From positions 13,785,824 to 13,849,823 of the forward strand of contig NW_022098031.1 of the NCBI RefSeq assembly GCF_002288925.2: DNA of 64,000 bases, written 5' to 3'. Of the stretch, positions 24,565 through 37,435 are shown piece by piece. Source of the DNA: Delphinapterus leucas (Eukaryota; Chordata; Mammalia; Artiodactyla; Monodontidae). Made by a program: the position numbers and the translations under genes. Positions within the stretch are counted from its first letter, which is position 1; the number at the start of each line of letters is the position of its first letter. The notes under the pieces are model-generated. The model was not told where the DNA came from and ran no database searches. It saw only the letters and a list, made by a program, of their open reading frames with translations.

Positions 24565-26746
24565 AAGACTTTCATTTAAAATTTTTGAATAAATATGTTG
24601 ATACATGTTTTCATGACACACATCTCACTTAAGACTGGTAGGAAATGGATAGACGGACAACAGATGGAGAGACAGATAAGCAGACAGCTGGCAGGCAGAC
24701 TGAGCCTTTCCAAGATGAAATACTGTTTCAATACTTTTTTACCAGTTCAATATTTCTCAGTTTTTTTTTTTTTTTTGGCCTTGCTTTCATGGGTCTCTCC
24801 TTCAGAAGTAATGCCTTCCTGAACTGTCCTTTTGCTTGATGCCTTGAAGATTTTATCCTGTGACAACAAGTCATAGTAATATTTGGGATGGGTGGAAGGT
24901 ATGATATCTTTTGTGAAGTGGGAGAAGGGCGACTATGACAGAGGAGATTGGAAGGAAGAGGTGGCTGACTACAGACTCTCTCAGACACAGACAGCAGTTT
25001 CAGGAAAGTGTATTGTATAGCGGTTGAGGACCAGAAAATTGCTTCCCTCAAAACTGTCCATGCCCTGTGGCCCCATGCCCTGTGGCCACCCAGGGCACAA
25101 GTTCTCCAGTACTAAGAAAGCAGCACCAGGACAAAGAATACTGTATTCTACAATTAAGGCCAAAGCAGGGATATTGTTCCCCCTAGAAATGACAAGAAAC
25201 CAAGTATGGAGAAGCACACTTATTTTTTTAAATATAGAATAAAAAATATTAAACTATATTCCTTAAAAACTTAGAAAACAAAAGCTTTCCTTACAAGAAT
25301 GCTAAAGTTTCCTTTAGAGTCAATATCACATCAAATATGAAATCCTGAACCCCAGCAGCACCTATGTTTGGATAAGGGTCTTGCTTTTACTATTTGTGAC
25401 TCAAGATGTCACATGGGTTAAATCCTTCATTTACAGTGGTTCTGTTTCTTATTTAAAACAGTAAGTTTTCCTTAGATCCACTACTTTACTGAATCACATA
25501 ATAGGGAAAGAAATGAAGAATCTTAAACAAAAAGCAAAGGAGATGTGGCCAATTTTTACCATTTGGGATATTAACAAGTTTAACATGGCTCAGCAACTAT
25601 CTTAAGTGTTATATCAACTATTATGACACAAACTAAAGGTGTTGAAATATAAAGACGTGTGTTTTCTGAGAGGAAATGGGTGACAATTTGAAGGGCTGGT
25701 TTTTTTAACAGAAAGAATAAATACGTAAGAATTCAGAACAGATTCGCAACCAACGCTAATGTGCAATAAGGTTTATGCAAGTTAAGAAAGGTTTTAAACT
25801 TAAAAAAATTTTTTTTCAAGGAAACTACTGTTTCCTGTTATTTCTGGGAAATCTGTAAATGCTAGTGTTTTCAAAAGGAAACATTTGTGGAGAGTTGTTA
25901 AGTATGTTTTACTTGCTACACATATCAGATTCTTGTTTGTTCATTTCCCCTAAGAAGTCTGTAATTCTGTTTTAAATAAATGACACTTACTCTCAATTAA
26001 GGTTTCTTTCTTTTTATTCCCCCAAATCAGCATCCCTATGGGAAGTACAGGGCTTCTAGGATTTTCTCCACCTACATAAATAAATTTTTAGTAAAGAGCT
26101 TTCTTTCTTGATTAAGATCCATAATCTCCAGAATACACTGTCTGAATTAACTATTCTGTTGAAAAAGTCTATGTACTGGCCTGTTTTATAGTAAACTATT
26201 GGGATCTATAAAACAAAGATTCTGGATTAATGCAAAACTCAGAGTATGTAATTTACTTATATATGCATAAGTATCTATTATATTTCCCATTTTATTTTCA
26301 ATACAGCTATTGCCCTTCATTGCAGAAGTATGAATAATCAACTTGGTGGATACTATTCAATCTGAAAGATGTACACAGAGAACTTCCATCATGGTCAAAT
26401 AAATAAATTTAGGGCCATCACTTGATGACAGAAAAATCAATAAATACATAGACATTTCTACGTTCACCAAAATCTCTTTTATAGCTCTGCTAAGCACCAT
26501 GGTTACTAAGATGAACAAGTTAACGTTAGGTATTTTAAAGATCCAAACAATGAGAAATCAGCCAGTCTACCAAACTGGTAGTTTATCATGAAAGTCAATA
26601 ATTACTTTTGTTTTGGTGGTGGTAGGGAAATAGAAAAATTAGAAAAAAGAAAATTTAGTAATGGAAAGATTCTAATGTGAACAGACAATACCAAGTTTGT
26701 TGCCATCTGTGATTTTTCCATATCCATAGGTTTTTAACATACTTAC

Positions 26747-26824
26747 TTGAACAATGGAGTTCCACAAACAACACATTTATATATTCCAGGATCTTTGTGA
26801 TGTGTATATTCTCCTTCGAAGGCA
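26747..26824 (-). CDS. MSRB3: MSRB3 exon with the first zinc-binding CxxC
   Basis: This 78-nt exon continues the reductase domain. It gives one base completing Ser, 25 codons (AFEGEYTHHKDPGIYK, then CVVCGTPLF), and two bases (AA) of a Lys codon. CVVC is the first of the two CxxC pairs that hold the structural zinc in zinc-type MsrB enzymes. The acceptor is TTGTGTATCAG and the donor is a perfect GTAAGT. The intron to the preceding exon is only 1,624 bp. The next exon, which should begin with G and carry the substrate-binding GWPSF region, was not found anywhere from 1 to 26746. The downstream intron is therefore at least 26.7 kb in this assembly. No frameshift or stop is present, so the gene looks functional as far as it can be seen. 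Confidence 0.96.
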
Positions 26825-28448
26825 CTGATACACAATAAACAGAGCATAAAAAAATTTAATTAAACAAGTTAGCATTATTTCTTATAGAACTTATTTGCTT
26901 AAAATACATTTTTCTAAGAAAACTTTCAAGGGCTTTTTGTCCTAAAATGAGAACAGACCAAACATATGGAAATCTGAACATTACTAATACATTTCAAATC
27001 TGTATAATAAAATGTGCATATAACAACTCCAAACTAGTGTGGGTTAAATTTTTTAAAAAATCAGGCCATCTAGTTATGTAATGCTTAGAAAACTTTTTTC
27101 CTATTAAAAAAAAAAAAAAAGCCTGTAGTTCAGATTCACAGAAAAAAAACATTATTACATAAGATTTCTGCTACTCTACAGTGTCCAAGAGTATATACCA
27201 GAAAATGCAGAAGGGTCCAACACTTCCAGTGGAAGGAGTCTTATTTTTTGGTTTGAAAAGGAATATTGCAGCTTTAAGGGAATATTTTTCTAAGTTAACA
27301 ATCTTAAAGGCTAGGAGGTCATTCAGCTAATACAAATCAGCTGTGCTAGCCCAACAAAAAGTCTGTGCTCTGCAGCTTGTTTTTATTATCCTTTCACCCT
27401 CTTTATGAGGTCCAATTTTTTTATAAACAGAATTTTTAAGAATGACCTAATCTCTAGTTGTTTGTGTGCATTAAATCATTTTGCTAGTCATGTACACAAC
27501 AGGACGGGTAGGTGACTTGGACCAAGACCGAAGTCCATCGCTAACTCATCGTGCAGTAAAGGTGTACGTTGTCAGAGATTCAGCATTTGGTGAATTCAGT
27601 AAACAGTATATACTGTGACAGGAAGACAGTGTTGCCTATTAACAAAGACCCCACGTGTGGTAAAGAGCTCTTTCAGTTCATGAATGAAAACAAGAAGTTA
27701 CATCATTAATAAATTTGGATCAGAGGTAAGTTACAGCCTTATGCCAAGCTCCATGGTATAAATTAGACAACAAAATGGTTGGACTTTGGCAAGTTACCTT
27801 TGAGCTGGAATCAGCTGAGAGAGACTTTATTCACTACAAACAGTCTTGGAAGTGAACAAACTCTTTTTTCAGGACGTAGGGCAAACTTCCAAGGACCAAA
27901 GCCATGTGAGGGCAGTTATTGAAAATTTTTGACATTCCAACCACAAATGAGCCAATAAATACTTTCTCCACATGTGCTTCAAAAAGAAATTGGAGTGGGG
28001 TAGAAAGGAACTAAATTATGCTACCTTCTTTTTGCAGCCAAAACGTCTATACTTACAATGGCCACCTTCAAATTTTCAGTATCCTGGCAAAGTGCCATGT
28101 CCCTCATGGTTTTGCTTACTCTGATGTCTTCCCAAAAAATGTACCTAAATCGCTATTACTTCCACACATTTTGTAGTAAACTAGAAACAGGCCCTTAACA
28201 AAAGCCTTGTGACTTTACAAAAGATAGAGTGTTCATTAAATGGGAGAAAGAATAAATAAAACTTAGTCTTAATCTAAGCAATACCATTTTCAACCTTTTC
28301 AAGGATACTAATTTGTAGACTTTAGCAAATAAGTATAGAATCCTTTAAATTAAGTGGCAAGGAAGAGGATTCAAAGGTGGGGCGGGGGGATAAGGAGGAT
28401 GAAGAAAACTAGCTCTTGCTTAATGGCGTTTTCGTAAGCTCGCCTTAC
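26825..28448 (-). other. MSRB3: Short MSRB3 intron (1,624 bp)
   Basis: This intron lies between the first shared exon and the CxxC exon. Its ends are GTAAGG on the 5' side and TATCAG on the 3' side. I recognise no SINE, L1 or LTR in it. The only simple-sequence run of note is an A-run near 27105-27120. Nothing in it suggests another exon. Confidence 0.85.
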
Positions 28449-28557
28449 CTTTCGGTCCCTTTCTCCTGAGTGACATGGTACTGCTGGGGTGTCAGCCGCT
28501 TCCTCAGTTCCTGCTGGGAAAAGACCACCTTACAGCTCTTTTTATCCCTACATGACC
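28449..28557 (-). CDS. MSRB3: MSRB3 first shared coding exon (start of the mature reductase)
   Basis: This 109-nt exon encodes the start of the mature methionine-R-sulfoxide reductase, shared by the ER and mitochondrial isoforms. It has two leading bases, 35 codons (from SCRDKKSCKVV to TQEKGTE) and two trailing bases. The acceptor is a clean pyrimidine tract, TCTCTCTTTCCAG, and the donor is AAAG|GTAAGG. The reading frame is open. The peptide contains the family's N-terminal helix, with VVFSQQELRKRLTP followed by QYHVTQ, which precedes the zinc-binding core. From memory, human has Asn for the Ser in KKSCK and Leu for the Gln in TPQQY; both are outside the catalytic site. The trailing AG is completed by T of the next exon to give Ser. 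MsrB enzymes reduce the R epimer of methionine sulfoxide in proteins. Confidence 0.96.
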
Positions 28558-29524
28558 CTGGAAAGAGAGAGGATGTGGGAGAAGGAGGACTTTTAGCTTG
28601 AATCCTAAGTAACTGCTTTGGCTGGCCATCACAGCACAGCTTCTGCAGTCACTTGTCAATGACCAGGTCAGTCCCTAACACACTAGACAAACTTACCTGA
28701 ACTGCAGCTGCCTATTTCTCTCAGTTTAAAAAGAATGGGACTCAAGATTCAGGTGATTCCACTGGAGCACTGACAGTGTGCTATAGCCAAAGCTGCTGGC
28801 AGGCAACAGTAAAAACCCATTGAACATTCACAAGGTGGGAATACATCCTTTACGTCTCCCAGTACCTTGAATTTCTTTTTTTTTTCAAATGAATTCAAAA
28901 AGCATAACTCTATTTATAAGCATTTATGCTGTATATATAAGAGGATGGGCATATTATATTAAACAATAACTCTCCATTCGTTTATTAGAATAGCCCGAAA
29001 CCTTCCTCATTCAATTTCCAACCTGGGTGATTTAAATACTATCCTATTTGTTTATTGAACCCTAAAGATGTATCTTTCCACAGCTAGGAATTCTCTGTGA
29101 TTCTGTCAGAGGCTTCACTAGGTTCTGAAGAGTCCTTAAAAACAAATATCTCTTGCAAGACTGTATCTTACCACGCTTAAACGGGCAGCAAGAAACATTT
29201 AATAGACTGCAGGAGAAGGCATTTACACTAATGCAGATTCAAGAAGTTCCAAAGAAAGAGTGAGAAAAATAGGGAGGGAGGAAAGACAAAGAAAAGCAAA
29301 AGTGAATGTGATTTTATTTAGAGACCTACATTTTTCTTTTTATAAAATATACTTAGAAAGACTTCACTGGCTAAATATATTTGAATGGTAAAATAATTTT
29401 AATTAGATTCTAATAACAATGTTAGCTTTTACTTCAACTTATACAGACCGCAATAAAATGTCCAGACAATACCCGCTTATATGGGGTATTTTGTCTTACC
29501 TGAACAAATGACTGAAAAGAAATA

Positions 29525-29838
29525 CAGTCGGCCCTCTGTATCCACAGATTCCACATCTATGGATTCAACCAAACACGATGGAAAATATTCCCCCCCCAAA
29601 TTCCAGAAAGTTCCAAAAAGCAAACCTTGAATTTGCCATGCTAAGGCAACTATTTACATAGCATTTACATTGTGTTAGGTATTATAAGTAATCTAGAGAT
29701 GATTTAAAGTATAAGGGAGGATGTGCATAGGTTATATGTAAATACTACGCCATTTTATATAAGGGCCCTGAGCATCCTCAGATTTTGGTATCTGCAGGGG
29801 GTCAGGAACCAATCCCCCATGAGTACCACGGGATGATC
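29525..29838 (+). mobile_element. MER2 (Tigger-type) DNA transposon
   Basis: The element starts CAGTCGGCCCTCTGTATCC and contains CTATTTACATAGCATTTAC, GTATTATAAGTAATCTAGAG and TTTTATATAAGGGCCCTGAG. It ends near ACCACGGGATGATC, an imperfect inverted copy of the start. TA precedes the first base. It is non-autonomous and nearly full length. Confidence 0.9.
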
Positions 29839-32764
29839 AATAACTCCAGACACGGCAACCCTTACTCACTGCAGTAAAATTGCTTTTCTTTGCTTTTCCA
29901 TCACAGTGCGAAAGAGGCACGCAGATGTCACCACATGCAAAAATTTCCTACCATGTTACGAAATTACTGAAAGAAAGCTTGCTTAGTTCCCCAAATATTA
30001 AACTCAATTTGTTTTGAAACATAAAAGAAATATGATTTAGGAATAGAAATGCTTTCTACTTCTTTTACTTTTAAGGCACCTAATGTCATAGTATACGAGA
30101 TCACTGAAATTAAAACAGGAGAAACTTAAGTAACCACTGACTCTGATTGTGGGATTGAAGCAGGATATCAGCTTCCAGAATCAGGGCCACCAAGATAGAG
30201 TGGTTGATTCTCTATGAGAAAATATGGAGGCAGCAAAAGAGCAAACCAGAGCCGAACAGCAAAACACACCTTTGAGTAGGCCTGTTGGTTGTCAAATAGC
30301 GCCTCTTCTGACCTTCCACAAAGGATGTTAGCCCTGCTCTGGCCTGAAAAGATCCACAGGAACAGCTGGCAAATCACACTAATGGCATGTTGGTCTCTCA
30401 TCTCACTGAACCCCATATTACACTAGGCTTTATGCAAATACCTACTACTTAACACTTTTAATATTTTCTAAGAGATAGAAATGTTTCCCTGAGAAATGTT
30501 TGTCCTGTCAGAACAAGCCTCTCCACAAATTGAATGCAGAACTGGCTGTGATAGGTGAGTCTCTGCTCAATTTGCTATGGACATCTTAAAAAGTAACTTT
30601 TTGTTTTTATTGCTTTGTATGTTGAAAGGGTTGTATCTTTGTGGATTTTATCCCCCCAAATTCATTAATTGTAAATCTAACATGACAAAATAACTTGGTT
30701 AAAATTATTCTTTCCAAGGGCATAGATAATTAAAATCTATACAATTAGAATTAAACAATTCTGTCTAAAATATTTTTGTTAATATACGTTCATTCATACA
30801 AAAAGGCCAATTGTGTTCCCAAAGTTGAGAGAACTAAGCTACCCATCTGTATGTCATTTAGTACAAGAGAAGCAACTGCAGGTTTAAATTACATGGTATT
30901 GGATTGCAATTTCCTAACATTGGATGCTTTTCTGCTTTTTTACCTTGAGTCATTTACTAAGGAGTGTTCATAAAAAGTAGCTTAAAGCACAGATGCTTGC
31001 AAATCGTTTAGGCAAAGATGTTTCTCTCTTTTTCATTCTCCCTCTCTCAAAAATCTCTCTTTTCTGAAGAAAAAGAATAAAACTGTTGGTCAGTATTGAC
31101 GAACCATGTCAAGGATTTGTACAAGGAAAAAAGGTAAAATTGAAAACATCTGATTGAAGTAAATAAGACAAACATAAAAGCTTCACTGGTGAATGAAGGG
31201 TATTGAAAAAACTTTATTTCATAGATTAGAAATTACTTTTGATCTAAACATTCTTAAAAACAGATTGTTTTCTACTATGAACCATCTCATTAGCTGTGCT
31301 ACAGAGACCTCGTTTTAATGGCAAGCTTTGAAAGAGTGCTGCTGTACTCTTTTGTTAGTCTCCGTCTTATTTGTAAGGGGGATAAAGATTTCATTCCAGC
31401 TTTCTTTGTTTGTCTTTCAAGAACCACTAAAGCAGTATTCACACAAATTTTGTAGGAATGTGCCCTATGTCATAGCCTACAAATTATTTGGTTTTGGTGC
31501 ACTTAAAGGTCATCTTCCAAATTAGCAAAATTTTCCTACATCCTGGCTTTTCAACCTTAAATATAAATATTGTTTCCTAACTGTAAGTGAGGTTTGTTCT
31601 TTAAGAAATGCTAGTGTTTATTTAAAGTTGTCAAACTTTGTACATTTTTATTCTTTGGTCATACTATGTTCTCAAAATAATTAGGCTTTTAAAGTGTACC
31701 TAATAGCAAAAGGAAGTATGTGTGGACTAGAAACAACCATTGTGATTTAATACTAAACAATGAAAAGTTAGTCAGATTTTAATAAATTTCTTGCCACATA
31801 GTTTAATAATAATACACTTCCTGGACAATTGAAAGCTGTACTATTACATTAGCTCTCCTAGCATCATAACCAAAAACTGGCATATATAAACACAGAAAGG
31901 CTTCACTTTTGTCTCTAATTTCCCTTCTCCCTATCAGACTCACTTTTCTAAAGTCATGTGGTGCCACTGTTAATTTCAAAGAAATCATTTCATTTTGAAA
32001 TTCTAGAATAATTCATTGGATGGTTTCCCTTTACTATCTTCACTTAGGTACTGTAATTTTCTTATTACACAGGGTAATTTAACATTAGTATTATATGACA
32101 TCTGTTCAATGACCCCTAAATTGGCTTAGAAGTACGTTAGGGAAAGATTTTTTCCTTTATTTAAATGGTTAATAGAGTACTTCGAAGCCACAAGTGAGCA
32201 TATGTCTATACACACGCAACACAAAGCATATTTGAGAGGGTAATATTGCCACTTTGGTATCTAATCATAACACCATTCCATACAGAGTAACTTTGGTATA
32301 TATCAGACCCACCTTGAACCCTATCCAAGGGCATTTATTTGCTAAAATATGCCCAAAGTCTCTTTTTATATCAAAGCTTGTTCCATATTGTTGCCTCAAA
32401 GCCAGTATTGTCTTGAATTAGAGTTCACTTTCTGCCTTGCCTGCTTCCTAGTCACGTGACCTTAGACAAATGGGTCTCTCTATGTGCTACCACCCTCAGA
32501 GGTCTGCTATAAGGATCATAGCAATTAGCACTTAACAAACACTGTCTAAACAAATGCAGTATTATATTATCATTTTGATTACAGTGAATTCTGAAGTTAA
32601 AACTGTATTTTAAAAGGTAACCAGATCAGGTATTTCAGTGTGCTGCAATATTTTATTGGTAATTATTTTTCCATAATAATTCCCTTAGAACAGTATTTTC
32701 CTCACAAGTTATCTTTAAAAATGATTAAAATGAGAATTGAAAGAAGAGAAGAAAATTAAAATTT

Positions 32765-32975
32765 GAGTGCCTACTACGTGTCAGGCACATTTCTAGGCAC
32801 TTTCACGTAACTACATTTAATCCTCTCAATAATTCTAGGAGGTAAATGTCACACCCATTTTACAGATACAGAAACTGAGGCTCAGAGAGGTTATAACATA
32901 ACTTACTAAGGACAAGCAGCAAATAGATATACTGACTCAAATCCCAGGCTATCTGACTGCAATGCCCATGGAAAA
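32765..32975 (-). mobile_element. MIR, minus strand
   Basis: GTGTCAGGCACATTTCTAGG, CCATTTTACAGATACAGAAA and CTGAGGCTCAGAGAGGTTAT form a long, well preserved MIR. Confidence 0.8.
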
Positions 32976-33979
32976 ATTATGCTACAAATTTCTTCTTTCT
33001 TCTTAAATTATGCAATAACTTTCAGCTTGAAAACTATCACTAACAACTTAAGATAATAAGAGAGAAAAGTAATAATCACTACAGTACATCCAGAAAAGTA
33101 AAAACATTTGTCTATTAGCCAATGTCTGTATTCTCTGTGTTCATTCCTTCAGCATAGGGTCAGTGACAAGGTTCAAACGGGATTCTCACAAAGTCTATAA
33201 AACGTTGAAAGGCTTTTTAAAGTCCTGTTTAGAAGTAAATCAAATCTGTTAACTAAATCTTAGAGCACTTTTAAGTCATAAATCTTATATTTCAGTGCGA
33301 AAAATCAAAACAAAACAAAATCCAAAGATCCCATAACTTTAATTTTGGTCCTAGGATCAGAAAAAATGAAACTATTAAATATCTTCCCAAAATAAGAAGT
33401 GAATAAGAGATAAGACTATCTTGTTTTGCTTTGAATTAACTAGGTTAAAACAGTAAAGTTCATGTTGAAATATCTTGCTACTATATTTAAAAATGGTGTA
33501 TTTTAATTTTCACTATAAATTATAATTTTCAGTTGGTTATTAGTCTGTCATACTGGGAAATTAAAGAAACTTTTATCCCAGATGTAGTAGTGTTAGGAAT
33601 TTCTAAATAAGTGGGCATTTATAAAAACCAAATCTAGTCCATTTTTATAACAGAATATAAAATTATATGCCATGAACCATTTTTCTCTTGTGTTTTGTTT
33701 GTTTTGCACTCTAGTAATTTAATAAAGGCTTTAAGAAAAAAATGCAAAGCACAAGAAAGAAAAGCTCCATGCTTGTAGAAGCATGCTCAATTTTTCTGAT
33801 TTTTTTCTCTCAACGTAGACCTATACAGGAAAAACATTCCTGAGATTAACATACAATCTAAGATGCCATGCCACTCTGGCTTCAGTCCTCTGGTTTCCAT
33901 GCAACTAGGGCTGTAGGACTTTCTTTGAGGACCACTGATCTGACATTTTTCTTACTGGTTTTTTAAGTCATCAAAAATG

Positions 33980-34420
33980 TTGAGTGTTTACAGAGTGCCA
34001 GGCACTGTGCTAAAAAATACTCATTCATTCATTCAATATTACTTACTGAGCACCTACTATACGCTGGCATTATTCTAAGTACTTAAGATATATCTGTGAA
34101 CAAAATAAAGATCCTACATTCATGGAGCTCCCATTCCAGCAGGGGTAGGGGAAGACAGATAAAACACAGTGAAAATAAGTAAGAAAACTATATAGCCTCT
34201 TAGAAGGTGATAAGTATACAGGATGGAAAAAAAGCAAAACTGAGCAGGGCAAAGAAGACTGGGAGTGCTAGAAGTAAGGGCTGTAACCTTAAATAGAGTG
34301 GTCAAGGTAAGACTCAGGGAGGTAACTTTTGAGCACCGCCCTGCCTTAAGGAGGAGAGGAAGTTGACTATGCTGCTATCGGAAAGGAGAGCTTTCTGAAC
34401 ACCCAGTGGAAATGGCCAAT
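33980..34420 (-). mobile_element. L2 LINE, minus strand
   Basis: CTGAGCACCTACTATACGCT, GATCCTACATTCATGGAGCT and GGGAGGTAACTTTTGAGC match L2 in antisense. Confidence 0.8.
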
Positions 34421-35634
34421 GCAAGAGATGAATACACTGAAAAGTTCATACTCCAGTGGTAGAGATGGAGACAAGTAATTGCAACGCAAGTACTAAAACC
34501 TGAATATGAATGGAGTAGGTAAACAACAAAAAAAGAATATGCTTTTACATCTGGAAATTTACAATTGCATATCTTAGTACAGACTGTCTGACATTACCTT
34601 CCTTCCTTCCAAGTGAAATCCTTTAAGCCAAGTGGTATACTCAAAATAGCTCTCAGAGAGTACTTGGCTGAACGATGAACACAGAATTAGACATGCGGTC
34701 TCTGCTAATTTGCTCTATGTATTTAATGTCATCCCTTTCAGACTATAGATCATCATTCCCAACCTGGAGCTATGTGTAAGATACTCAACAGACATTCTTT
34801 GGTGATGAATTTTTGATAGGCCTAGAGAGCAAAATCCTTTGGCCAAACAATGTTTTTACCCTTCGGAGACAGTTCAATAACTCCCCGCTTCAGGTGGTAG
34901 CAGGGAACATCCATAACTAAAGAAAGTATAAAATTAGTACCTCAACTTAGTTTCCATTTTTTAAAAACATTCTTGATTTTTACATTTAGGTTCAGTTTAA
35001 TTTCATCTGTCCTCTAAGTCCTAAATATAACACAAAAGGAAAACAAAAACTCTAGATCTTAGGAATCAGAAAGCAGACAATTGTTTCTTTTTAAGGTAAG
35101 GATTTGTTTTCCTTTCTATATGTGAGAAAAATCATATCTTTATTTCTCATAGTAATAATCACATTTAATGACTTCTTGCTGTTTTTCTATTACTTCATAT
35201 AAGACAGTTCTACAGAGCAGTTTCAGTTATATTCTATTGATGCATGCACAGAGTTCTAATTAACATTAATGGACGTATAAGCATGCCACGGCAACACACC
35301 ATTTTAAACTTCTTGAATTAAACAAGACCATATGGTTTAGTGGTGCATAGTTGAATGATAAAATTGGCCTTCTGGTTTCCATACTGAAGGTTTGAATAGA
35401 TAAACTAAGAAAATATTTTCAAGGAAGTTTTCCTTCCAAGTCTACATATCCTGATAAATTCACCCCTACTCTGATCTTCCATCTGAATATCCTTAGTACT
35501 AGTGTATTTACCCTGCAGGGTACTATTTACATGAGCTAATATAATATATTGCAATTATTCTCAAATGTCGTCAGTTGTTTCTGCTTTATTTTCCCAGATT
35601 ATAAATTCTTTGAAGACATAAACTGTTGAGCCTA

Positions 35635-35785
35635 ATATTAATTCATACCTTCTACAACTATTTATTAAACATCTACAGTGAATTAAGAACTGTGATGTGT
35701 ACTGGAAAGTTAAAAATGAATAAGTCAAGGTTTCTGCCTTAGGGGAGCACATACTGTAGCAGAAAAGATAAGAAAAACAATCAAT
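35635..35785 (-). mobile_element. L2 LINE fragment, minus strand
   Basis: ACTATTTATTAAACATCTAC and AATAAGTCAAGGTTTCTGCC match L2 in antisense. Confidence 0.65.
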
Positions 35786-36709
35786 ACAATGTGCAGTCTT
35801 ATAGTAAAAATATATGCAAAGTTTTGTGTAAAGAGAGTTAACAAAAAAGACATTAACACTCTTAAACTTTGCCCATCTACATTGACTAGGTCCAATTATA
35901 ATTGGGATATGGAAAACTCACATTATTTGCAGAAACAGCATCTACAGGGTCACAGGGCCAGAGAAGATTCAAATAGGGGAGAGAACTCCATCCAGACAAG
36001 CTGATAGATGTAGTGTGGTCAGATATGTACAATGTCAAGGTGGTAATCAAAGAGTCTTTCATGTAGGTGGGATTAGCTAATTTAACAAAGCAAAATAGCC
36101 AAGATAAAATGTAGATTCTGATTTGGAAGAGGGAAAATTGGGCAGCTGAGAAATAAGGCAGTTTTAAAATTAAAGGGGAAATATGCCAATGTTTTCTCAC
36201 TGTAAGTCAATGGGAGTAAATGTATTTGCCACAGTATCTAAAGTCTATTAATATGATTTTAAATTCTAGCCTTTGATATTAAGTAATCTGTAAGGCTGCA
36301 TGATTTTCTTGAGAGGTGACAAGAGAGCTTTACCACTACATTCATCCGATGATACACTCATCTGAATGAACTCTGTAAGACAGAAACCACATTTTACATT
36401 TCTTTTACTTGTGGGTTACAAATTTTTAATTGTTGAATACATGCGTGATAGTCGTTTTATCAGCATTCTCTAAGGGTAGCAAATAAAACTAAAGAGTGCT
36501 CATCAGTACTTCAAAACGTAATGCAAATACAAGAGCAATGACTTTTGTATTAATGTGGACCATAAAGACTAGAGTTTAGGGAAATATTTAAAATATGTCT
36601 TGATCCAAAAAAGCATTTTCTTACTTGCAAAGCATATGAGTAAAAAGAGAAGTTTTAAAGGCACTGCCATAATCAAGTGACAACAGTGGAAGAGAAAGTT
36701 ACTTAACTT

Positions 36710-36880
36710 CAAGTCTATCTGATTGCATGTGAAATGTCTGACGAAGTTAGAGTTCCCTGTTTTTAATTTTTTTTCCAGTATGGGTCTTCACTAGAACATC
36801 ATAGCCAGTACAGAAAAAAAAATTTAAAAACAGACAGGCTCATTTCCATTCTACATTTCACATGCAATCAAAAAGACTTG
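36710..36880. repeat. 171-bp imperfect palindrome (long hairpin)
   Basis: The left end at 36710-36737 (CAAGTCTATCTGATTGCATG and on) is the reverse complement of 36853-36880, with 2 mismatches in 28; the inner 17 bp are perfect. Pairing continues inward: CCTGTTTTTAATTTTTTTT on the left faces AAAAAAAAATTTAAAAACAG on the right, and CCAGTA faces AGTACAG near the apex. It could be a palindromic MITE-like DNA element or a transcribed hairpin. It lies in an MSRB3 intron. Confidence 0.85.
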
Positions 36881-37289
36881 CAAAAAATAGTTCTCTCTCC
36901 CATCCTCCCTCACCGCCTTGGGAGCACAGACTGAGGAGATGAGAGGTAACCACCCACAAAAAGGAAGGAAAGGAGCCCCCTCTTAGATTACCATGCAGAA
37001 TTTTATTTCCATGTAACATCAAGTATGCTTTTGTTAGAAAGAAAATAAAACTTATGTTGTCTAAGAGCTCAGCTTTGTAAATTTCTAAAATTACATTATC
37101 ACCCAAATCCAATTTAAAATCTAAATTAACTAAGCTCGATGGGCAGAAAATATGTCTGCAATTGCCACTCAGTGGACAGCTAAATCTGAGTCTAGCTATA
37201 CATTCCAGAAAATCTAAGAGATTCTGGAGAAAAAAAAATTCAAAAAATTTACAGTTTTCTTTATCAGCCAGATAACTAGAGAAAAGGCA

Positions 37290-37435
37290 TAAGACTTCTG
37301 AATTATTCAATATATCCTTGAGGGACTGGGGGATAATTTCGGTCATCTTTGCATCCCCAGCACCTCGCACTGTGCCCTAAGAAGAGCAAGCCCTAAATAA
37401 GTGTATGTTGTATTTAAATATTTATTCAACTCTCC
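37290..37435 (+). mobile_element. L2 LINE 3' end
   Basis: TCATCTTTGCATCCCCAGCA followed by CCTCGCACTGTGCCCTAAG is the L2 3' terminus. This explains one end of the 170-codon minus-strand ORF here. Confidence 0.75.

Larger units (their letters stand above)
1..26746 (-). other. MSRB3: MSRB3 intron after the CxxC exon (3' end outside window)
   Basis: The segment contains no recognisable exon. I looked on the minus strand for the expected GWPSFHD and HIFDDGP coding segments and did not find them. Repeats listed separately fill about a third. The rest is AT-rich sequence in which I see no gene: roughly 430-1250, 1995-2690, 4190-4670, 7260-8680, 9225-10390, 10800-11330, 11885-12360, 15960-16370, 16610-17460, 18670-20520, 20690-21360, 22620-23360 and 24310-26746. 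Short poly-A and AT-rich runs are common. No CpG-island-like stretch is present. Confidence 0.7.

Noticed and set aside
1..26746. Remaining MSRB3 exons (catalytic domain and C-terminus)
   Set aside because: Expected coding motifs were looked for on the minus strand by eye and not found; they probably lie beyond position 1.
27480..27740. Possible extra exon or retrocopy in the short MSRB3 intron region
   Set aside because: It is less AT-rich than the flanks and has a GTAAGT-like site near 27726 on the plus strand, but no open frame or recognisable product.
36858..37370. 170-codon minus-strand ORF in the MSRB3 intron
   Set aside because: One end is antisense of an L2 terminus (37290-37435), the other end enters the hairpin at 36853-36880, and the middle has no recognisable domain or splice context.
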